The notes beneath the pieces are model-generated. The model did no database searches. It saw only the letters and a program-made list of their open reading frames with translations, and was not told the origin of the DNA. Shown piece after piece: positions 35,807-44,604 of a DNA stretch of 64,000 nucleotides. How positions within the stretch are numbered: position 1 is the stretch's first letter; each line of letters opens with the position of its first letter. Both the position numbers and the translations under genes were made by a program. Source of the DNA: Nevskiaceae bacterium (lineage in GTDB: Bacteria; Pseudomonadota; Gammaproteobacteria; Nevskiales; Nevskiaceae). Where the stretch lies: positions 1 through 64,000 of the forward strand of contig SCVA01000018.1 in the NCBI GenBank assembly GCA_004297005.1. The letters run 5' to 3'.

Positions 35807-36727
35807 ATGCCGTCAGCCCCATCCTCGGAACTCGCCACCCGCATCGCCGCCTACCTGGAATATCTCCAGGTAGTGCGCCGCGCGCCGGCCAGCAGTCTGG
35901 CCGGTCGCCGCCAGGACTTGCAGCGCTTTCTGGAATTCGCCGGCGAGCGTGGGCTGGAGCGGACCGAGCAGATCGACGTGCATGTGGTGCGCGCCTACGT
36001 TGCCCGTCGCAGCCGCATGGGGCTGGCGCCGGTGAGCGTGCGCCGCGAACTGTCCAGCCTGCGCAGCTTTCTCCAGGCGCAATGCCGCACCGGGCTGCTG
36101 CTGGCCAACCCGGCTGCCGAGGTGCGCTCGCCCAAGGTGGCTCGGCGCCTGCCTTCGGCCTTCGAGGCCGAACCCCTGAACGCGGCGCTGGACCAGCCCG
36201 CCGACGGGGCTCTGGAAGCCCGCGACCGGGCGATGGCCGAGCTGCTGTACTCCTGCGGCCTGCGCTTGGGCGAGTTGCAGCCGCTGCAACTGGGCCAGTT
36301 CGATGCCGGCTTGAGCGAGGTGCGGGTCACCGGCAAGGGCGGCAAGACCCGCGTGCTGCCGGTGGGCGCGCAGGCCAGGGCGGCGCTGACGGCCTGGCTG
36401 GCGCTGCGGCCAGTCGGGCAGGGTGCCGGCGCCGCCCTGTTTCCGGGGCGGGAGGGTGAGCCCCTGTCGCGCAGCGCCATCGCCGGCCGGCTAAAGCTCT
36501 GGGCGCAGCGCGCAGGTCTGGCGGGGCGGGTGCATCCACACCGCTTCCGCCACGCCTTCGCCACGCATCTGCTGGAGGGCAGTGGTGATCTCAGGGCGGT
36601 GCAGGAGCTGCTCGGGCACGCCAATCTGGCCACCACACAGATCTACACCCATCTCGATTTCGAGCGTCTGGCCAAGGTTTACGACCAAGCCCACCCCCGC
36701 GCCCGGAACAAAGCCAGGCCGAAATAA
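35807..36727 (+). CDS. xerC: Tyrosine recombinase XerC
   Basis: 306 residues. Full catalytic set: Arg153 in LYSCGLRLGEL, Lys177 in TGKGGKTR, His245/Arg248 in HRFRHAFATHLLEG, His271 in LGHANLATTQIYTH and nucleophile Tyr280. It resolves chromosome dimers at dif with XerD. Position after dapF–DUF484 is the standard gammaproteobacterial context; unusually, the hairpin repeat tract separates it from DUF484. Confidence 0.97.
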   Translation: MPSAPSSELATRIAAYLEYLQVVRRAPASSLAGRRQDLQRFLEFAGERGLERTEQIDVHVVRAYVARRSRMGLAPVSVRRELSSLRSFLQAQCRTGLLLANPAAEVRSPKVARRLPSAFEAEPLNAALDQPADGALEARDRAMAELLYSCGLRLGELQPLQLGQFDAGLSEVRVTGKGGKTRVLPVGAQARAALTAWLALRPVGQGAGAALFPGREGEPLSRSAIAGRLKLWAQRAGLAGRVHPHRFRHAFATHLLEGSGDLRAVQELLGHANLATTQIYTHLDFERLAKVYDQAHPRARNKARPK

Positions 36728-36729
36728 TG

Positions 36730-36760
36730 TTGCAGGGCAGCATCGGGACGGTGATAAAAT
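36730..36760 (+). promoter_or_regulatory. Predicted sigma-70 promoter of the Ala-rich lipoprotein gene
   Basis: TTGCAG (36730-36735) is followed after 17 bases by GATAAA (36753-36758), part of GATAAAAT. It begins just after the xerC stop and lies about 90 bases before the ATG of the lipoprotein gene. Confidence 0.45.
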
Positions 36761-36849
36761 TCTCAGCTGAGGTTTCGTTAACGACCTTTCCTCCGCTGTT
36801 TTCCTCTAGTTGCATCATTCAATCCGCTGTCTCCCTGGGAGTTTCATAA

Positions 36850-37113
36850 ATGAACAATCTGCTCAAGATCGCTCTGCTGGCCGCTCCGGTCGCCCTCGCC
36901 GCTTGCAAGAAGGAAGAGGCTGCCGCTCCGGTGGAAGCCCCGGCCGCTGCTCCGGTCGTCGAAGCCGCCCCGGCCCCGACCGAAGCTGCTCCGGCTGAAG
37001 CCGCTCCGGCCGCTGCCGACGCCGCTGCTGCCGCTGCCACCGACGCCGCCGCTGCTCCGGCTGCCGCCGAAGCCGCTCCGGCTGCTGCCCCGGCCGAAGA
37101 GCCCAAGAAGTAA
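36850..37113 (+). CDS. Small Ala/Pro/Glu-rich lipoprotein
   Basis: 87 residues. The leader MNNLLKIALLAAPVALAAC ends in a lipobox (ALAAC), so Cys19 is probably lipidated and the mature chain starts CKKEEAAAP. The remainder is almost only Ala, Pro, Glu, Val and Thr, with repeated EAAPA units (APVEAPAAAPVVEAAPAPTE), which is a low-complexity disordered linker typical of a surface or periplasmic tether. It has its own likely promoter and terminator, so it is a monocistronic gene between xerC and hslV. No function is known. Confidence 0.72.
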   Translation: MNNLLKIALLAAPVALAACKKEEAAAPVEAPAAAPVVEAAPAPTEAAPAEAAPAAADAAAAAATDAAAAPAAAEAAPAAAPAEEPKK

Positions 37114-37164
37114 GTCCCTGCGCGGCTTGCCGCGCACACTGACTTCTCCCGGTTCGCCGGGAAC

Positions 37165-37191
37165 AAAGAGCACCGAAAGGTGCTCTTTGTG
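37165..37191 (+). terminator. Hairpin terminator after the lipoprotein gene
   Basis: AAAGAGCACC-GAAA-GGTGCTCTTT is a perfect 10-bp stem with a GNRA tetraloop, followed by GTGTTT. The T tract is interrupted, so termination may be partial. Confidence 0.65.
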
Positions 37192-37301
37192 TTTCCGGGG
37201 ATGCACCCTGGGGGCCGGCCAGCCCGGTTGAAATCCTGCCGCGGCCCCCAATCTTCGCTGGCATCCATTCATCCCCAGGGCCTTGAGGCCGGAGCAGCTT
37301 C

Positions 37302-37844
37302 ATGCAGCAATTCGACGGCACCACCATCCTCGCCGTGCGTCGCAATGGCACGGTGGTCATCGGTGGCGATGGTCAGGTTTCCATGGGCAACACCATGGTC
37401 AAGGGCAATGCCCGCAAGGTGCGGCGGCTCTATAACGGTCAGGTGATCGCCGGCTTCGCCGGAGGTACCGCCGATGCCTTCACGCTGTTCGAGCGATTCG
37501 AGGGCAAGCTGGAAAAGCACGGCGGCCAGTTGGTGCGCGCCGCCGTGGAAATGGCCAAGGACTGGCGCACCGACCGCTACTTGCGCAAGCTCGAAGCGTT
37601 GCTGCTGGTTGCCGACAAGGAGGCCACGCTGATGATCTCCGGCAACGGCGACGTCATGGAGCCGGAGGCGCACGGGGTGCTGGCGATCGGCTCGGGAGGC
37701 AGCTTCGCCACCGCCGCCGCCCGCGCACTGGTCGAGCACTCTGAACTTGGCGCCCGCGAGATTGTCGAGAAGGCCTTGCACATCGCCGCCGACATCTGCA
37801 TCTACACCAATCACAACCTCACCATCGAGACCATCGATGCCTGA
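37302..37844 (+). CDS. hslV: ATP-dependent protease subunit HslV
   Basis: 180 residues. The sequence [16 protein letters not shown] shows a six-residue propeptide-like extension before the catalytic Thr, as in many beta/gammaproteobacterial forms, then [20 protein letters not shown] and a C-terminal [13 protein letters not shown] typical of HslV. It forms the double-hexamer proteolytic core activated by HslU. Its stop overlaps the hslU start. GGAG is present upstream. Confidence 0.97.
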   Translation: MQQFDGTTILAVRRNGTVVIGGDGQVSMGNTMVKGNARKVRRLYNGQVIAGFAGGTADAFTLFERFEGKLEKHGGQLVRAAVEMAKDWRTDRYLRKLEALLLVADKEATLMISGNGDVMEPEAHGVLAIGSGGSFATAAARALVEHSELGAREIVEKALHIAADICIYTNHNLTIETIDA

Positions 37845-39216
37845 TAACGGAAGCCCTGTGAACGAATCCGAGACCCCTGCGGCCGGGCTGATGACACCGC
37901 GCGAGATCGTCCAGGCGCTGGACCAGCACATTGTTGGCCAGGCGGCCGCCAAGCGCGCCGTGTCGGTCGCCCTGCGCAACCGCTGGCGCCGGCAGCAGAC
38001 GCCGGCCGGCATGCGCGCCGAGATCACGCCGAAGAACATCCTGATGATCGGCCCCACCGGCGTCGGCAAGACCGAGATCGCGCGCCGGTTGGCCAAGCTC
38101 GCCAACGCGCCGTTCGTGAAGGTCGAAGCGACCAAGTTCACCGAGGTCGGCTACGTCGGCAAGGACGTTGACACCATCGTCCGCGATCTGGTCGATGTCG
38201 CGGTCAAGCAGACCCGCGAGCAGGCCGCGCGCCGGGTGCGCGACAAGGCTTTAGCCGCCGCCGAGGAGCGCGTGCTCGACGCCCTGCTGCCGCCGCCCAA
38301 GGATTTCGGCGAGGCCAGCGAGTCGCGCCAGCAGGAGAACAGCGCCGCCCGCCAGGTGTTCCGCAAGCGCCTGCGTGAGGGCAAGCTCGACGACACCGAG
38401 ATCGAGGTCAAGCTCAATGCCGCCGCGCCCAATGTGCAGCTGATGGGGCCGCCGGGCATGGAGGAAATGACCCAGCAGCTGCAGTCGATGTTCGCCGGCA
38501 TGGGCCAGGGAAAGACCCGCAGCAAGAAGATGAAGATTGCCGACGCCATGAAGCAGCTTACCGACGAGGAAGCCGGCAAGCTGGTGGACGAAGAGGCGAT
38601 CAAGACCGAGGCGCTGCATAGCGTCGAGGAAAATGGAATTGTCTTCATCGACGAGATCGACAAGGTCGCCAAGCGCGGCGAGTACGCCGGTGCCGACGTC
38701 TCCCGCGAGGGTGTGCAGCGCGACCTGCTGCCGCTGATCGAGGGCTCGACGGTGAGCACCAAGTACGGCTCGGTGAAGACCGACCACGTGCTGTTCATCT
38801 GCTCGGGCGCGTTTCACCTGTCCAAGCCCTCCGATCTGATCCCCGAGCTGCAGGGCCGCCTGCCGATCCGTGTCGAGCTGGAGGCGCTCAAGGTCGAGGA
38901 CTTCGTGCGCATCCTCACCGAGCCCAACTACTCGCTCACCGAGCAGTACAAGGCGCTGCTGGCCACCGAGGGCGTGAACATCGAGTTCAGCCCCGAGGGT
39001 GTGCGGCGGCTGGCCGAGGTGGCCTTCCAGGTCAACGAGCGCACCGAGAACATCGGCGCCCGCCGTTTGCACACGGTAATGGAGCGCCTGATGGAGGAGC
39101 TGGCTTTCGAGGCTCCCGACCGCGCCGGCAGCAGCCTGACGGTGGACGCCGCCTATGTCGATGGCAAGCTGGGCAAGCTGGCCGCCGACGAAGATCTTTC
39201 TCGCTACATTCTCTGA
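37837..39216 (+). CDS. hslU: HslU ATPase of the HslUV protease
   Basis: 459 residues from the ATG overlapping hslV by eight bases; a GTG at 37858 with GGAAG ahead of it would give 452 residues and is a close alternative. P-loop GPTGVGKTE, Walker [10 protein letters not shown], the family box [14 protein letters not shown] (pore loop GYVG) and the C-terminal DLSRYIL that docks into HslV are all present. It unfolds substrates for HslV, using ATP. Confidence 0.98.
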   Translation: MPDNGSPVNESETPAAGLMTPREIVQALDQHIVGQAAAKRAVSVALRNRWRRQQTPAGMRAEITPKNILMIGPTGVGKTEIARRLAKLANAPFVKVEATKFTEVGYVGKDVDTIVRDLVDVAVKQTREQAARRVRDKALAAAEERVLDALLPPPKDFGEASESRQQENSAARQVFRKRLREGKLDDTEIEVKLNAAAPNVQLMGPPGMEEMTQQLQSMFAGMGQGKTRSKKMKIADAMKQLTDEEAGKLVDEEAIKTEALHSVEENGIVFIDEIDKVAKRGEYAGADVSREGVQRDLLPLIEGSTVSTKYGSVKTDHVLFICSGAFHLSKPSDLIPELQGRLPIRVELEALKVEDFVRILTEPNYSLTEQYKALLATEGVNIEFSPEGVRRLAEVAFQVNERTENIGARRLHTVMERLMEELAFEAPDRAGSSLTVDAAYVDGKLGKLAADEDLSRYIL

Positions 39217-39223
39217 GACTGTC

Positions 39224-39643
39224 ATGCACGCACCAACTCCCGCCGGCATCAAGCTGCACCGCGCCGATCAGACCCTGGAACTGCGCTACGCCACCGGTCG
39301 CCAGTTCATGCTCTCGGCGGAGTACCTGCGAGTGTTCTCGCCCAGTGCCGAAGTGCGTGGCCACGGCCTGGAGGAGCCGGTGCTGGTGCCCGGCAAGCGG
39401 GCGGTGGGCATCCAGGAGATCGTGCCGGTGGGGCAGTACGCGGTGCGCCTGGTGTTCGACGACGGGCACGACAGCGGCCTCTACTCCTGGGATGTGCTGT
39501 GGGAGCTGGGCCGCGAGCAGGAAAAAAACTGGGCGCGCTACCAGCAGCGCCTGGCCGAGCACGGCATGAGCCGCGACCGCGATCTGGTCAAGCTTGCCGC
39601 CCTGCCCAAGAAGTACAGCCCGGCCAAGACCCAGCGCGCCTGA
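39224..39643 (+). CDS. DUF971 family protein
   Basis: 139 residues. DUF971 (gamma-butyrobetaine hydroxylase-like N-terminal domain): [21 protein letters not shown], then [20 protein letters not shown] and [11 protein letters not shown]. In plants and bacteria this fold is linked to Fe-S or 2-oxoglutarate enzymes, but as a stand-alone protein its function is unknown. It lies seven bases after hslU and is commonly adjacent to it in relatives. Confidence 0.85.
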   Translation: MHAPTPAGIKLHRADQTLELRYATGRQFMLSAEYLRVFSPSAEVRGHGLEEPVLVPGKRAVGIQEIVPVGQYAVRLVFDDGHDSGLYSWDVLWELGREQEKNWARYQQRLAEHGMSRDRDLVKLAALPKKYSPAKTQRA

Positions 39644-39699
39644 GTTCGGGTCCCGCGTTAGTTGATGCAGCGCCCCCTCGCGGCGTAAGGTGCGCGCAC

Positions 39700-41082
39700 A
39701 TGAAAATCGTCATTCTCGGTGCCGGGCAGGTCGGTTCCACACTCGCTGAAAACCTGGCTCGCGAGTCCAACGACATCACCGTGGTTGACCGCGACGCCGG
39801 CATGCTGGCGGCCTTGCAGGAACGGGTGGATCTGCGCACGGTTCTGGGCCATGCCTCGCATCCCGACGTGTTGCGCCGCGCCGGCGGCGACGACGCCGAC
39901 ATGCTGATCGCGGTCACCGACGCCGACGAAACCAATCTGTTGGCCTGCAAGATCGCCCATACCCTGTTCCGCACCCCGACCAAGATCGCCCGGGTGCGCA
40001 GCGCTGACTACCTGCGCGACTCCGCCATCCTGTTCGCGCAGGACGCTCTGGCGGTGGACATGTGCATCAGCCCGGAGCAGTTGGTTACCGACTACATCCG
40101 GCGGCTGATCGAGTACCCCGGGGCTCTGCAGGTGGTGGATTTCGCCGACGGCCGGCTGCGACTGGTCGGCGTGCGCGCCTACTACGGAGGCCCGCTGGTC
40201 TCGCGCCAGCTCAAGGAGCTGCCGCAGCACCTGCCCAAGGGTGTGGAAGCGCGGGTGGCGGCCATCTACCGCCGCGGCCGCGCCATCCTGCCGGAGGGCG
40301 ACACCATCATCGAGGCGGAGGACGAGGTGTTCTTTCTCGCCGCCGCCGAGCACATCCCCAAGATCATCGCCGAGCTGCGCCGCCACGATAAGCCGGTGAA
40401 GCGGGTGATGATCGCCGGCGGCGGCAACATCGGCCTGCGTCTGGCGCGGGCGCTGCAGGACCATGTGCAGGTCAAGCTGATCGAGAAGGACAAGACCCGC
40501 GCCGCCGCGCTGGCCGCGGAGCTGGACCATGTGGTGGTGTTGCACGGCGACGCCGCCAACGAGGCGTTGCTGCTGGAGGAGAACATCGACGACGTCGACG
40601 TGTTCTGCGCCATCACCAACGACGACGAGGCCAATGTGCTGGCGGCGATGCTGGCCAAGCGCCTGGGCGCCGGCAAGGCGCTGTCGCTGATCAACCGTCT
40701 CGCCTATGTCGATCTGGTGGAGGAGAACTCCGCCGTCGACATCGCCATCTCGCCGCAGCAGTCCACCATCAGCGCCCTGCTGGCGCATGTGCGCCGGGGC
40801 GACGTAGTCAAGGTCTACACCCTGCGCCGCGGCGCCGCCGAAGCGATCGAGGCGGTGGCTCACGGCGAGCGCAGCAGCAGCAAGGTGGTTGGCCGTCGCA
40901 TCGACGAGATCAAGATGCCGACCGGCGCCACCATCGGCGCCATCGTCCGCGGCGAGCAGGTCATCATCGTCCACCACGACACCGTGATCGAAGCCGAGGA
41001 TCACGTGATCCTGTTCATCGTCGACAAGAAGAAGACCCGCGAGGTCGAGAAACTGTTCCAGGTCGGTTTCGCCTTCCTCTAA
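39700..41082 (+). CDS. trkA: Trk potassium-uptake NAD-binding protein TrkA
   Basis: 460 residues with two RCK repeats. Each begins with a Rossmann motif: [17 protein letters not shown] (residues 1-17) and [19 protein letters not shown] near residue 235, and each is followed by a TrkA_C domain. It gates the TrkH channel by binding NAD or ATP. It converges on trkH with seven bases between the stops. The promoter is not obvious. Confidence 0.97.
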   Translation: MKIVILGAGQVGSTLAENLARESNDITVVDRDAGMLAALQERVDLRTVLGHASHPDVLRRAGGDDADMLIAVTDADETNLLACKIAHTLFRTPTKIARVRSADYLRDSAILFAQDALAVDMCISPEQLVTDYIRRLIEYPGALQVVDFADGRLRLVGVRAYYGGPLVSRQLKELPQHLPKGVEARVAAIYRRGRAILPEGDTIIEAEDEVFFLAAAEHIPKIIAELRRHDKPVKRVMIAGGGNIGLRLARALQDHVQVKLIEKDKTRAAALAAELDHVVVLHGDAANEALLLEENIDDVDVFCAITNDDEANVLAAMLAKRLGAGKALSLINRLAYVDLVEENSAVDIAISPQQSTISALLAHVRRGDVVKVYTLRRGAAEAIEAVAHGERSSSKVVGRRIDEIKMPTGATIGAIVRGEQVIIVHHDTVIEAEDHVILFIVDKKKTREVEKLFQVGFAFL

Positions 41083-41089
41083 TGGAAGG

Positions 41090-42571
41090 CTAGTCTTTCC
41101 AGAAGCTCGGCGTCAGCACCACGAACAGGGTGAACACTTCCAGTCGCCCGAGCAGCATCGCGAAGGTGCAGATCCAGGTCTGGAAGTCGTTGAGCACGCC
41201 GTAGTTGCTGGCCGGACCGACCAGGTTCAGGCCGGGACCGGCGTTGTTGATGCTGGCCACCACCGCGGAAAACGAACTGAGCAGGTCGAGGCCGGTGGCC
41301 AGCAGGATCAGCGTCAGCACCAGTACGCTGATCAGATACAGGTGGGCATAGCCCAACACCGCCATCACCACCTTGGGCGGGATCGGCTTGCCGCCCACCT
41401 TCAGCACCGCGACGCTGTTGGGGTGCATCAGGCTGAACATCTCGCGGCCGCTCTGCTTGAACAGGATCAGCACCCGGATCATCTTCATGCCGCCGCCGGT
41501 GGAACCAGAACTGGCGCCGATCGCCGACATCAGCAGGATCACCAGCGGCACGAACAGCGGCCAAGTGTTGTAGTCGACGCTGGCGAAGCCGCAGGAGGTG
41601 GCCAAGGCGACCATGTTGAAGCCGACGTGGCGCAGGGTGGTCCAGTAGCTGTCGTACTGGCCGTGCAGCCAGAGGTAGGCGCTCAGGCCCAGGGCGGCAA
41701 TCAGAAACAGCGGCAGGATCGCTCTGGCCTCGGCATCTTCCCAATAGGCGCGCAGGCTGGCGCTGCGCCAGGCCACGAAATGGGTGGCGAAGTTCAGGGT
41801 AGCCAGCAGCATGAAGAAGATCGCGATGCCCTCGATCAGCGGCGAGTTGAAGTAGCCGAAGCTGGCGTCGTGGGTGGAGAAGCCGCCTAGCGACAGGGTT
41901 GCGAAGGCGTGGCAGATGGCGTCCAGCCAACTCATGCCGGCCAGGTGGAAGCTGAGCGCGCACAGGGCGGTCAGCGCGATGTAGATCGACCACAGCGATT
42001 TGGCCGTCTGGGTGATGCGCGGAGTGAGCTTGTCGTCCTTCATCGGCCCCGGCGTCTCGGCCTTGTACAGCTGCATGCCGCCGACACCCAGTAAAGGCAG
42101 GATCGCCACCGCCAGCACGATGATGCCCATGCCGCCCAGCCAGGTCAGCTCGTGGCGCCAGAGGTTGGTCGAGGGTGGTAGCTGGTCGAGGCCGGTCAGC
42201 ACCGTCGAGCCGGTGGTGGTCAGGCCGGAGATGGTCTCGAACATGGCGTCGGTGAACGACAGGCCATCGATGGTGATCATCAGCGGAATGGTCGCGCTGA
42301 TGCCCATCAGCACCCAGGACAGGGTCACCAGCAGAAAGCCCTCGCGCGGCTTGATGTCGCGCTTGGCGTGCCGGGTCAGGAACCAGAGCGCGCCGCCCAG
42401 TACCAGGTTGATGGCCATCGCCACCACGAAGTCCCAGTGCTCGCCGTCCGCGGTGATCAGCGAGCAGGCGATGGGCAGGCTGTAGGTGAGGCTGAACAGC
42501 ATCAACAGCAAGCCCAGGACGCGACCTACCGGCAGGATTCCGCGCACCGCGGCGCTGTTGTTTTTGTGCAT
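41090..42571 (-). CDS. trkH: Trk potassium transporter TrkH
   Basis: 493 residues, four M1-P-M2-type units. Selectivity-filter-like turns include SGLTTTGSTVL, FATLSLGGFSTHD, ALATSCGFASVD and SINNAGPGLNL, as expected for TrkH. It imports K+ with TrkA bound. A MITE-like palindrome starts 17 bases upstream of its ATG, so its promoter must lie within or beyond that element. I see no strong ribosome binding site. Confidence 0.96.
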   Translation of the reverse strand: MHKNNSAAVRGILPVGRVLGLLLMLFSLTYSLPIACSLITADGEHWDFVVAMAINLVLGGALWFLTRHAKRDIKPREGFLLVTLSWVLMGISATIPLMITIDGLSFTDAMFETISGLTTTGSTVLTGLDQLPPSTNLWRHELTWLGGMGIIVLAVAILPLLGVGGMQLYKAETPGPMKDDKLTPRITQTAKSLWSIYIALTALCALSFHLAGMSWLDAICHAFATLSLGGFSTHDASFGYFNSPLIEGIAIFFMLLATLNFATHFVAWRSASLRAYWEDAEARAILPLFLIAALGLSAYLWLHGQYDSYWTTLRHVGFNMVALATSCGFASVDYNTWPLFVPLVILLMSAIGASSGSTGGGMKMIRVLILFKQSGREMFSLMHPNSVAVLKVGGKPIPPKVVMAVLGYAHLYLISVLVLTLILLATGLDLLSSFSAVVASINNAGPGLNLVGPASNYGVLNDFQTWICTFAMLLGRLEVFTLFVVLTPSFWKD

Positions 42572-42588
42572 GGAGTGCAGTTTACGCC

Positions 42589-42861
42589 CTAGGGCCTGTC
42601 ACCCATTAGAACGTCGCTGCGGCGGAAGGCGGTTTTGGGGCAGTGCAAGGAAGCAAGAGTGCGCAATAGTGGTTCTATTGAAACTCTTGCTGACGTAGCA
42701 ATGCCCCAAAACCGTCCCGCCCCGAGGGGTTGCTGGCCAAAATGGTGTCATGCGGCGTTGCCAGCCTAGCGAAGGCAACAAGCCTTCGCGTCGGCCGGCG
42801 CCTTACCTGACGCCATTTTGACCGGCAACGCAGCGACGTTCTAATGGGTGACAGGCCCTAG
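42589..42861. mobile_element. MITE-like palindromic element (about 265 bp) with CTAG flanks
   Basis: A perfect 29-bp terminal inverted repeat (42593-42621 and 42829-42857, outer end GGCCTGTCACCC) is flanked on each side by CTAG, which fits a 4-bp target duplication of an IS5-type transposase. Inside are two long hairpins. Hairpin A: 42630-42646 with 42698-42714 (16 of 17), nested 42652-42660/42683-42691 and CAATAG-TGGTT-CTATTG at 42664-42680. Hairpin B: 42729-42750 with 42808-42829 (19 of 22), nested GCGAAGGC-N5-GCCTTCGC at 42769-42789. No coding content. The whole folds into a cloverleaf. Confidence 0.82.
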
Positions 42862-42883
42862 CTACAGACTGACGCCGGGCGGG

Positions 42884-42912
42884 ATTTTCGTCACCGTCGG
42901 CCGGTGTATATT
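42884..42912 (+). promoter_or_regulatory. Possible promoter for the aldehyde dehydrogenase gene
   Basis: TATATT (42907-42912) is a good -10 element; the matching -35 is poor (ATTTTC at 42884-42889, 17-base spacing). It lies just beyond the MITE and about 60 bases before the ATG at 42971. Confidence 0.35.
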
Positions 42913-42970
42913 GAACGCCCATTTAGCAGGCGGCCAGCTCCCCGCTGCCTGCGGCGAGGAGACTAAAACC

Positions 42971-44413
42971 ATGACCGCAGCCGTCCTGACCATGCCCGAA
43001 ACCACCACCCTGGATGCCGAAGTGCGCCGGGTGTTCGAAAAGCAGTTCGAGACCGCCATCCGCCTGCGCCGCTCCAGCGCCGATGAGCGCATCGCCAAGA
43101 TCAAGAAGCTCAAGCTGGCGGTGCTGGCGCATAGCGAGGCGCTGCAGCAGGCGATGTACAAGGACTTCAAGAAGCCGGCGGTGGAGGTTGATCTCACCGA
43201 GATCCTGCCGGTGGTCGCCGAGGCCCACGACGCCATCCGCAAGCTCAAGAAGTGGATGAAGCCGACCAGCGTCTGGCCGACCCTGCTCACCGGCGGCCTG
43301 AAGGGTTACATCCAGTACGAACCGCGCGGCCGCTGCCTGATCATCGCGCCCTGGAACTACCCGGTGAACCTCTGCTTCGTGCCGCTGGTGAGCGCGATCG
43401 CCGCCGGCAACACCGCCATCATCAAGCCCAGCGAGATGACCCCGCATACCACCGCGGTGCTGGTGAAGATCATCAAGGAAACCTTCGCCGAAGACGAGAT
43501 CGCGATCTTCGAGGGTGATGCCAGCACCTCCACCGCGCTGCTGGCGCTGCCCTTCGACCACATCTTCTTCACCGGCTCGCCGGCGGTCGGCAAGATCGTC
43601 ATGGCCGCCGCCGCCAAGCATCTCACCAGCGTCACCCTGGAGCTGGGCGGCAAGTCGCCGACCATCATCGACGAGACCGCCGATCTCGACCTCGCCGCCC
43701 AGAACATCCTCTGGGGCAAGTACACCAATGGCGGCCAGACCTGCATCGCCCCCGACCATATCTTCGTGCACGAGTCGGTGAAGGCGGCCTTCATGGAGAA
43801 GGCCAGCGCGGTGCTCAAGAAGTCCTACGGCAACAGCGACGCCGACCAGGCCAGCTCGCCCTACCTCACGCATGTCGTCAACCAGCGCCACACCCAGCGC
43901 GTCGCCGGCCTCTTGGAAGACGCCAAGAGCCGTGGCGCGACGGTGGTCGCCGGCGGTGGCGTCAACGTCGCCGACCAGTGGGTCGCCCCGACGCTGATCA
44001 CCAACATCCCCAAGGACGCCAAGATCATGTCTGAGGAAATCTTTGGGCCGCTGCTGCCGATCATTGGCTACACCCAGCTGCAGAGCGTGGTCGACGAGAT
44101 CAACGCCAACCCCAAGCCGCTGGCGCTCTACGTCTGGAGCCGCAACGAGGCCAACATCCAGAAGGTGATGAAGGAAACCAGCTCCGGCGGCGCCTGCATC
44201 AACCACACCGTGGTGCACTACCTGCACGGCAATCTGCCGTTCGGTGGCGTCAACAACTCCGGCATCGGCAATGCCCACGGCATCTACGGCTTCAAGGCCT
44301 TCAGCCATGAGCGCGCGGTGATCCGCACCCGCTTCATGATGGCCAAGATGTTCTTCCCGCCCTATTCCGGTTTCATGAAGAAGATGGTGCGGCTGCTGAT
44401 GAAGTTCGTCTGA
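42971..44413 (+). CDS. Coniferyl-type/fatty aldehyde dehydrogenase
   Basis: 480 residues of the NAD(P)-dependent ALDH superfamily. Oxyanion region APWNYPVNL, nucleotide site FTGSPAVGK, general base in LELGGKSP (Glu), nucleophile Cys in NGGQTCIAPDH, and EEIFGPLLP. The ALDH3-like C-terminus extends into a hydrophobic tail (FPPYSGFMKKMVRLLMKF) that suggests membrane association, as in fatty aldehyde dehydrogenases. It could finish alkane-to-acid oxidation together with AlkB 13 kb away. GAGGAG precedes the ATG, and a strong terminator follows. Confidence 0.93.
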   Translation: MTAAVLTMPETTTLDAEVRRVFEKQFETAIRLRRSSADERIAKIKKLKLAVLAHSEALQQAMYKDFKKPAVEVDLTEILPVVAEAHDAIRKLKKWMKPTSVWPTLLTGGLKGYIQYEPRGRCLIIAPWNYPVNLCFVPLVSAIAAGNTAIIKPSEMTPHTTAVLVKIIKETFAEDEIAIFEGDASTSTALLALPFDHIFFTGSPAVGKIVMAAAAKHLTSVTLELGGKSPTIIDETADLDLAAQNILWGKYTNGGQTCIAPDHIFVHESVKAAFMEKASAVLKKSYGNSDADQASSPYLTHVVNQRHTQRVAGLLEDAKSRGATVVAGGGVNVADQWVAPTLITNIPKDAKIMSEEIFGPLLPIIGYTQLQSVVDEINANPKPLALYVWSRNEANIQKVMKETSSGGACINHTVVHYLHGNLPFGGVNNSGIGNAHGIYGFKAFSHERAVIRTRFMMAKMFFPPYSGFMKKMVRLLMKFV

Positions 44414-44436
44414 GCCGGCCCCTGAGCCGGACCAAG

Positions 44437-44462
44437 AGCCCCGCCCGCTGCGGGGCTTTTTT
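44437..44462 (+). terminator. Rho-independent terminator
   Basis: AGCCCCGC-CCGCT-GCGGGGCT forms a perfect 8-bp stem with a 5-base loop, followed by six T residues. It ends the aldehyde dehydrogenase transcript. Confidence 0.9.
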
Positions 44463-44542
44463 GTGGCCGCTTGCGGCGCTGCTCTGTGGTCGTGGTTATT
44501 GCCAGTGATAAGCCAACCTGATCGGTGCCGCGTCGGATTTAA

Positions 44543-44572
44543 TTGGAACTGTTACTGACCGGTAACTATCTT
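44543..44572 (+). promoter_or_regulatory. RND pump promoter with palindromic operator
   Basis: GTTACTGACCGGTAAC (44551-44566; GTTAC-N6-GTAAC) is an inverted repeat typical of TetR-type efflux operators. It lies between a weak -35 TTGGAA (44543-44548) and -10 TATCTT (44567-44572), spacing 18, so a bound repressor would block initiation. The regulator gene is not beside it. Confidence 0.45.
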
Positions 44573-44604
44573 ACCGAGGCTCCTCCTCCGGTCGAATCCC
44601 GCCC

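Noticed and set aside
36850-37113. Possibility that the Ala-rich frame is merely a repeat artefact
   Set aside because: Kept as a gene because the lipobox leader, start context, promoter-like elements and terminator all agree with one small gene.
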